Assembly (NCBI RefSeq): GCF_004153545.1 | Contig: NZ_SDVA01000008.1 | Location: 1 to 64,000 of the forward strand | Reading direction: 5' to 3' | DNA: 64,000 bases | Source of the DNA: Serinicoccus sediminis | GTDB lineage: Bacteria; Actinomycetota; Actinomycetes; Actinomycetales; Dermatophilaceae | Part shown: piece after piece, positions 59,490 through 64,000 of the stretch | Layout: the number at the start of each line of letters is the position of its first letter | Position numbering within the stretch: position 1 is the first letter of the stretch | Made by a program: the position numbers and the translations under genes | The notes under the pieces: generated by a model | Databases searched by the model: none | The model's input: the letters and a program-made list of their open reading frames with translations, nothing else | What the model was told of the DNA's origin: nothing

Positions 59490-61043
59490 ATGACGTCCAC
59501 CCACGACGCCGTGGTGGTCGGTGGTGGTCACAACGGCCTCACCGCCGCGGCATACCTCGCCCGGGCCGGGCGGTCGGTGCTGCTGCTCGAACGGTCACCG
59601 GAGCTCGGTGGCGCGACGGTGTCCGCCGAGGCCTTCCCCGGGACGGGCGCCCGCCTCTCGCGCTACTCCTACCTGGTGAGCCTGCTGCCGCGGGAGATCA
59701 CCCGTGACCTGTCGCTGTCGCTGCGGCTGGCGCGGCGTCGCTACTCCTCCTACACCCCGCTCCCGGGGTCACGGGCCGGCCTGCTGGTCGACCACGGCGA
59801 CCCCAGGGCGACCGCCGCGTCCTTCGCGGCGGTCGGCGCGGCCGCCGACGCCCCCCGGTGGGAGGGCTTCTACCGGCGCGTCGAGCAGCTGGCGCAGGCG
59901 GTGTGGCCGACCGTCACCGCGCCGCTGCTCCGCCGTCGCGAGATGGCCCGTCGGATCGGCGACCCCGGCCTGGTCCGGGACTTCCTCGAGCGTCCCCTGG
60001 GCGAGGTGATCGAGGCGAGCATCACCGACGACCTCGTGCGCGGCGTCGTGCTCACCGACGGCCTCATCAGCACCTTCGCCCACCCGCACTCGGCGCACCT
60101 GCGGCACAACATCTGCTTCCTCTACCACGTCGTGGGCGGCGGCACCGGGGACTGGGACGTCCCGGTGGGTGGGATGGGCGAGGTCTCCGGCCAGCTGGAG
60201 CGGGCCGCCCGCTCGGCCGGGGCGCAGCTGCGCACCGGGGCCCGGGTGACGGCCGTGGAGGAGGGGGCCGTGACCTGGGAGGACGACGACGGGACCGTCC
60301 ACCGCGCCACGGCGCGGGACGTCCTCTGGGCGGCCGCCCCTGCCGTGCTCGACGAGGTCGCCGGTGGCGTGCCGGGGGACCGGGTCGAGGGGGCCCAGGT
60401 CAAGGTCAACCTGCTCCTGACCCGGCTGCCCCGCCTGCGCGACTCCGCGGTCGCGCCGGAGGCGGCCTTCGGCGGGACCCTGCACGTCAACGAGAGCTAC
60501 ACCCAGCTGTCGCAGGCCCACGCCGCGGCGGAGGCGGGCACGCTCCCGGACCCGGTCCCGGCCGAGATCTACTGCCACACCCTGACCGACCCCAGCATCC
60601 TGTCGCCGCGGCTGCGCGCAGAGCACCCGCAGGCGCACACCATGACGGTCTTCACCCTGCAGACACCCGACCGGCTGCTCGACGGGCGCGGCGAGGACGC
60701 CCGGTCCGACCTCCAGCGCCGGGTGCTGGACTCGCTGTCCTCGGTGCTCGCCGAACCGGTCGAGGACGTCGTCCTCACCGGTCCCGACGGCCGCCCGTGC
60801 ATCGAGACGCGCACGACGAGGGACCTGCAGGAGAGCCTGGCGATGCCGGGCGGCAACATCTTCCACGCGCCGCTGGACTGGCCCTGGGCCGACGACGACG
60901 CACCCCTCGACACGGCGGCCCGCCGCTGGGGCGTGGACACGGCATACCCCGGGGTGCTGCTGGCCGGTGCCGGGTCACGGCGCGGCGGCGGGGTGAGCGG
61001 GCTCGGCGGCTACCACGCCGCCCGCGCCCTGCTCGAGGGCTAG
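59490..61043 (+). CDS. Phytoene-dehydrogenase-like FAD oxidoreductase (PYROXD2 type)
   Basis: A 517-residue flavoprotein. The FAD-binding start is DAVVVGGGHNGLTAAAYLARAGRSVLLLERSPELGG, with the GxGxxG-type loop and acidic end of the second strand. GGTGDWDVPVGGMGEVSGQLE in the middle and the C-terminal GVLLAGAGSRRGGGVSGLGGYHAARALL are typical of the NAD(P)/FAD oxidoreductases related to PYROXD2 and carotenoid desaturases. No carotenoid genes are nearby, so the substrate is unknown. The stop lies 10 bases from the convergent metS stop. Confidence 0.86.
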   Translation: MTSTHDAVVVGGGHNGLTAAAYLARAGRSVLLLERSPELGGATVSAEAFPGTGARLSRYSYLVSLLPREITRDLSLSLRLARRRYSSYTPLPGSRAGLLVDHGDPRATAASFAAVGAAADAPRWEGFYRRVEQLAQAVWPTVTAPLLRRREMARRIGDPGLVRDFLERPLGEVIEASITDDLVRGVVLTDGLISTFAHPHSAHLRHNICFLYHVVGGGTGDWDVPVGGMGEVSGQLERAARSAGAQLRTGARVTAVEEGAVTWEDDDGTVHRATARDVLWAAAPAVLDEVAGGVPGDRVEGAQVKVNLLLTRLPRLRDSAVAPEAAFGGTLHVNESYTQLSQAHAAAEAGTLPDPVPAEIYCHTLTDPSILSPRLRAEHPQAHTMTVFTLQTPDRLLDGRGEDARSDLQRRVLDSLSSVLAEPVEDVVLTGPDGRPCIETRTTRDLQESLAMPGGNIFHAPLDWPWADDDAPLDTAARRWGVDTAYPGVLLAGAGSRRGGGVSGLGGYHAARALLEG

Positions 61044-61053
61044 ACCACCCGGG

Positions 61054-61209
61054 TCAACGGCCGTCCGTCGCGGGCGCGTCGCCGTCCGGGTCCGGGAGCC
61101 GCGCGTCGTCCACCTCGGGGCGTGCCCGCAAGAAGAGGATGCTCGCGACCAGACCGCCCCAGACGACGAGCATCGCGACGACCATCATCAGCACCGCGGA
61201 CGTCGTCAT
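61054..61209 (-). CDS. NSS transporter small subunit (MetS)
   Basis: A 51-residue single-helix membrane protein: MTTSAVLMMVVAMLVVWGGLVASILFL followed by a short acidic tail. It matches MetS, the small partner of the Corynebacterium MetP methionine/alanine importer, in length, plan and position. Its ATG overlaps the stop of the transporter gene (ATGA), so the two are coupled. Its loss would be expected to abolish or weaken transport, by analogy with MetP/MetS. Confidence 0.82.
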   Translation of the reverse strand: MTTSAVLMMVVAMLVVWGGLVASILFLRARPEVDDARLPDPDGDAPATDGR

Positions 61210-62753
61210 CGCCGCTCCTCCTCGAGCTCGGGCCAGGCGTGGAAGTCGGTGTCGTCGCGGTCCCGCCACGGCGCCAGGGTCAGGATGAGCGCCCCCACCA
61301 CGACCAGGGCGATGGCGCCCCAGCCGAAGAGGGCGAGGTACCACGTCGGGTAGCCCTCGTAGCCCTCGGTGAGCAGGGTGCGTACCCGCTCGACCAGCAT
61401 GTAGGTCAGCAGCACCGGCGCCAGACCGCCGACCAGGACGTACCACACGCGGCCCACCTGGAAGGTGGACACCCGGTTGAGGTGGGCGCGCAGGACGGGG
61501 GCGGTGCGGAAGACCCACGCCACCAGGACCGTCATGACGATGGCCGAGACGACGATGCCCACGTTGTTCGCCCACTGGTCGACGGTGTCCAGCGCGATGA
61601 GGCCGGAGGTGGTGGAGAACAGCCCGATCGAGATGACCGCGCACACCCCGCAGACGACGATCGAGGCCGTGCGGTGCGCGAGGCCGAACTTCTCCGAGAC
61701 CGAGGCCGCCACCCCGAGCAGGATCGAGATGATCGAGGTGAAGCCGGCCAGCACGAGGGCACCGAAGAAGACGGCGCCGAAGAGGTTGCCGCCGGGCATC
61801 TCGCTGATGACCGCGGGGAAGGTCACGAACGACAGGATCGGTCCGGAGAGGCCCTCGAGCTGGTCCACGGTGCTCGCCTGCTGGTGGGCGAGGAAGCCGA
61901 GGGTCGCGAAGACGCCGATGCCGGCGAGGATCTCGAAGCTGGAGTTGGCGAAGGCGACGACGAGGCCCGAGCTGGTCATGTTGGCCCGGCGCCGCTGGTA
62001 GGACGCGTAGGTGACCATGATGCCGAAGGCGATGGACAGGCTGAAGAAGATCTGGCTGTAGGCGGCGATCCACACGCCGGGGTCGGCCAGCGCCGCCCAG
62101 TCGGGGGTGAAGAGGGCGTTCAGCCCGTCGGCGGCGCCCGGCAGGGTCAGCGCCCGCGCCACCAGACCCACGAAGGCCACGACGAGCAGCGGGATGAAGA
62201 CGACGTTGACCCGCTGGACCCCCCTGCTCACCCCCAGGGCGATGATGGCCAGCACGACGACCCACACGAGCACGAGCGGCACCGCCACCCCGGGCACCAG
62301 GGTGGTCGAGACCTCCGGGTCGCCCACCTGCAGGTACTCCCCGGTGAAGAAGACGGCCGTGTCCTCGCCCCAGCGCAGGTCGAAGGCGAAGACGAAGTAG
62401 CTGAGCGACCAGGCGATGACCGCCGCGTAGTAGACCGCGATGACGAAGCTGAGCACGATCTGGAACCACCCGAGCGCCTCCGCCGGCCGGGCCATCCGAC
62501 GGTACGACAGCGGTGCCGCCCCGCGGTAGCGGTGCCCGATGGCGTAGTCCAGGAAGAGGATGGGGATGCCGGCGGTCAGCAGCGCCACGAGGTAGGGGAT
62601 GAGGAAGGCGCCGCCGCCGCTCTCGTACGCCACCCCGGGGAAGCGCCAGATGTTGCCGAGACCGACGGCCGACCCGACGGCCGCCAGGATGAAGCCGGTC
62701 GAGCTGGTCCACGTCTCACGTTCCGGTGCCGCCGCGGCGGATCCTCCGGCCAT
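61206..62753 (-). CDS. Sodium-dependent amino acid transporter, NSS family (MetP-like)
   Basis: A 515-residue transporter with 11 or 12 membrane helices of the LeuT fold. The family start FILAAVGSAVGLGNIWRFPGVAYESGGGAFLIPYL includes the Na+/substrate site of helix 1, and the unwound helix 6 region FFSLSIAFGIMVTYASY is visible. It should import methionine, alanine or a similar amino acid with sodium. The ATG at 62753 follows GAGGAGA. It is encoded upstream of, and overlapping, metS. AroQ lies 43 bases upstream on the same strand. Confidence 0.92.
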   Translation of the reverse strand: MAGGSAAAAPERETWTSSTGFILAAVGSAVGLGNIWRFPGVAYESGGGAFLIPYLVALLTAGIPILFLDYAIGHRYRGAAPLSYRRMARPAEALGWFQIVLSFVIAVYYAAVIAWSLSYFVFAFDLRWGEDTAVFFTGEYLQVGDPEVSTTLVPGVAVPLVLVWVVVLAIIALGVSRGVQRVNVVFIPLLVVAFVGLVARALTLPGAADGLNALFTPDWAALADPGVWIAAYSQIFFSLSIAFGIMVTYASYQRRRANMTSSGLVVAFANSSFEILAGIGVFATLGFLAHQQASTVDQLEGLSGPILSFVTFPAVISEMPGGNLFGAVFFGALVLAGFTSIISILLGVAASVSEKFGLAHRTASIVVCGVCAVISIGLFSTTSGLIALDTVDQWANNVGIVVSAIVMTVLVAWVFRTAPVLRAHLNRVSTFQVGRVWYVLVGGLAPVLLTYMLVERVRTLLTEGYEGYPTWYLALFGWGAIALVVVGALILTLAPWRDRDDTDFHAWPELEEERR

Positions 62754-62796
62754 GCCGTCTCCTCGTCGTCGGTGTCGTCGTGGTGCGGGCGGGTCG

Positions 62797-63240
62797 TCAG
62801 CCGTCGGTCGAGGCCAGGTGGTCCACGGCGTAGCCGTAACCGCGCACCCCCGCACCGGCGATGACGGCCTCGGCCACGGGGGAGATGTAGGAGGTGTGCC
62901 GGAACGGCTCGCGGGAGTGCGGGTTCGACAGGTGGACCTCGACGACACGCGCCCCGGTGGCCTTGACGGCGTCCAGCAGCGCGACCGAGGTATGCGTGTA
63001 GGCGGCGGCGTTGAGGACCACCCCGACGACCTCCGGGTCGGCGCCGGCCTCCTGCAGCGCGGTGACCAGCTCGCCCTCGTGGTTCGTCTGCCGGCACGTC
63101 ACCTCGAGCCCGTGGGCGGCGGCCCGCTCGGCGCACAGTGCCTCGAGGTCGGCGAGGGTGGCGGTGCCGTAGAGGTGCGGCTCGCGGGTGCCGAGCAGGT
63201 TGAGGTTGGGTCCGTTGAGGACGACGATGCGCCGCGCCAT
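62797..63240 (-). CDS. aroQ: Type II 3-dehydroquinate dehydratase
   Basis: A 147-residue enzyme of the shikimate pathway that removes water from 3-dehydroquinate. Family segments are IVVLNGPNLNLLGTREPHLYG with the active-site Asn and Arg/Tyr, RQTNHEGELV, NAAAYTHTSVALLDAV, EVHLSNPHSREPFRH and SYISPVAEAVIAGAG. It usually forms dodecamers. ATG 63240 is chosen by family length; an upstream in-frame codon at 63273 is unlikely. It is unlinked from aroG in the window except by distance. Confidence 0.95.
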   Translation of the reverse strand: MARRIVVLNGPNLNLLGTREPHLYGTATLADLEALCAERAAAHGLEVTCRQTNHEGELVTALQEAGADPEVVGVVLNAAAYTHTSVALLDAVKATGARVVEVHLSNPHSREPFRHTSYISPVAEAVIAGAGVRGYGYAVDHLASTDG

Positions 63241-63281
63241 GGGGCCTACGCTCTCACACCACCGCGCCGCCACCGAGCAAC

Positions 63282-63287
63282 TAGTCT
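63282..63287 (+). promoter_or_regulatory. -10 box (TAGTCT) for leaderless DUF429 gene
   Basis: A TANNNT hexamer ends 6 bases before the ATG at 63294. Confidence 0.5.
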
Positions 63288-63293
63288 GCCGTC

Positions 63294-64000
63294 ATGGTCC
63301 CGGGAGAGCCCAGCAGCCCCGCCGGGCCCGCGAGCCGTCCTCAGGCGCCCGGACCGGCGCGCGGGGTCGTCGGCGTGGACGCGTGCCGGGCCGGCTGGGT
63401 CGGGGCGTTCCTGCCGCCGCAGGGCCGGGGCCCGGCGCGGGTGGTCGTGGCACCGACGGTAGCGCTCCTGCTGCAGCTCGGCGAGGACGTCGCGGTGGTC
63501 GGCGTGGACATCCCCATCGGGCTGCCGGACCGAACCCGGCGGCAGGCGGACGTGCGGACCCGCCGGTTGCTGGGAGGTGCCAAGGCCTCCTCGGTCTTCA
63601 CCACCCCGACCCGGGCCGCGCTGGAGGAGGCCGACTACGCCGTGGCCAACCTCCGCAACCGGGAGCGCGCCGGGATGGGCCTGTCCCGGCAGGCGCACGC
63701 CCTGCGCGCCAGCGTCCTGGAGGTGGACGCCTGGGTCCGGGCCGGGCCCCCCTGCCCGGTCCACGAGGTGCATCCGGAGGCGAGCTTCGCCCTCATGACC
63801 GGGGCGACGCTCACGACGCGCAAGCGCACCCCCGAGGGTGCCCGCGAGCGGCGCGCCGCGCTCGCGTCGGTCGGCATCGAGGCCCCGGACGCCCCGCCGC
63901 GGGGCGCGGGCCTGGACGACCTCCTCGACGCCTGCGCCGCGGCCTGGAGCGCCCACCGGGTCCGCCACGGCCGGGCGCTCACCCTCCCCGAGGAGCCCGA
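63294..64000 (+). CDS. DUF429 family predicted RNase H-like nuclease, 3' end outside the window
   Basis: A frame starts at ATG 63294 and stays open to the window edge (235 residues so far), so the gene is incomplete at its 3' end. It shows the DUF429 plan: GVDACRAGWVGAF with the first Asp, VGVDIPIGLPD with the second Asp, SVFTTPTRAAL, VHEVHPEASFALM with a Glu, and LDDLLDACAAAWSAHR with the last acidic residues. These are arranged like an RNase H fold active site. The natural substrate is unknown. The message is probably leaderless, and the gene is divergent from aroQ. Confidence 0.83.
   Translation, partial: MVPGEPSSPAGPASRPQAPGPARGVVGVDACRAGWVGAFLPPQGRGPARVVVAPTVALLLQLGEDVAVVGVDIPIGLPDRTRRQADVRTRRLLGGAKASSVFTTPTRAALEEADYAVANLRNRERAGMGLSRQAHALRASVLEVDAWVRAGPPCPVHEVHPEASFALMTGATLTTRKRTPEGARERRAALASVGIEAPDAPPRGAGLDDLLDACAAAWSAHRVRHGRALTLPEEP

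Overview
The window is chromosomal DNA of a very GC-rich (roughly 70-73%) actinobacterium. The gene content (bcc-aa3 respiratory cluster, class II DAHP synthase, PknL/Rv2175c/IdsA block, DUF5302, DUF3040, DUF3043, DUF7455), the many GTG starts and the gene order point to Micrococcales, probably an Intrasporangiaceae/Ornithinimicrobiaceae relative; the family-level placement is inference. No rRNA, tRNA, CRISPR array, insertion sequence or prophage was seen. Nearly all of the window is coding.

Layout. 1-13.2 kb: housekeeping metabolism: end of an unknown protein, TIGR01777 epimerase, two-lipoyl E2 acyltransferase, DUF5302, leucyl aminopeptidase, GcvT, DUF3043, M20 dipeptidase, glutathionyl-hydroquinone reductase, TrpRS, a degenerate glycerate-kinase-like protein, ErpA-type Fe-S protein and Aat. 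13.2-24.2 kb: respiratory chain genes ctaC-ctaD-ctaF and ctaE-qcrC-qcrA-qcrB, split by a quinone reductase and by trpD coupled to an orphan receiver-domain gene; then a small metallopeptidase, a stand-alone Lrp ligand-binding protein and a DEDDh/GIY-YIG nuclease. 26.5-29.2 kb: a TetR-ABC operon with a perfect palindromic operator. 29.2-43.4 kb: FadD15-like ligase, two tandem ROK kinases, endonuclease-fold protein, PlsC, DAHP synthase-threonine aldolase-Moco protein, PknL, LysM transglycosylase, Rv2175c-like protein and a polyprenyl synthase; several of these neighbours recall the mycobacterial Rv2173-Rv2187 region.

43.6-50.1 kb is the most interesting segment: a perfect actinobacterial LexA box is followed by four co-directional genes, DUF6504, a SAV_6107-type HEPN protein, a 1353-residue DnaE2-like polymerase and a DinB-like Y-family polymerase. 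HEPN-DnaE and DnaE-DinB overlap by a few bases. This looks like a damage-inducible mutasome that carries a putative HEPN effector of unknown role.

50.2-53.7 kb: DUF3040, an ECF sigma factor (SigK type), its RskA anti-sigma factor, a secreted CHRD protein with a sortase-like C-terminus and a class F sortase, which together form a plausible regulated surface-display module. 53.8-64 kb: DUF456, DUF7455, a ParE-type topoisomerase subunit, a DEAD-box helicase with a structured leader and 51-bp coding repeats, a phytoene-dehydrogenase-like flavoprotein, an NSS transporter with its MetS small subunit, AroQ and the beginning of a DUF429 protein.

Two DNA-level patterns run through the window: at least fifteen genes have a TANNNT box 6-8 bases before an ATG/GTG, which suggests widespread leaderless transcription; and the word GTATGC/GCATAC recurs in all reading frames, often at the price of codons that appear rare here.
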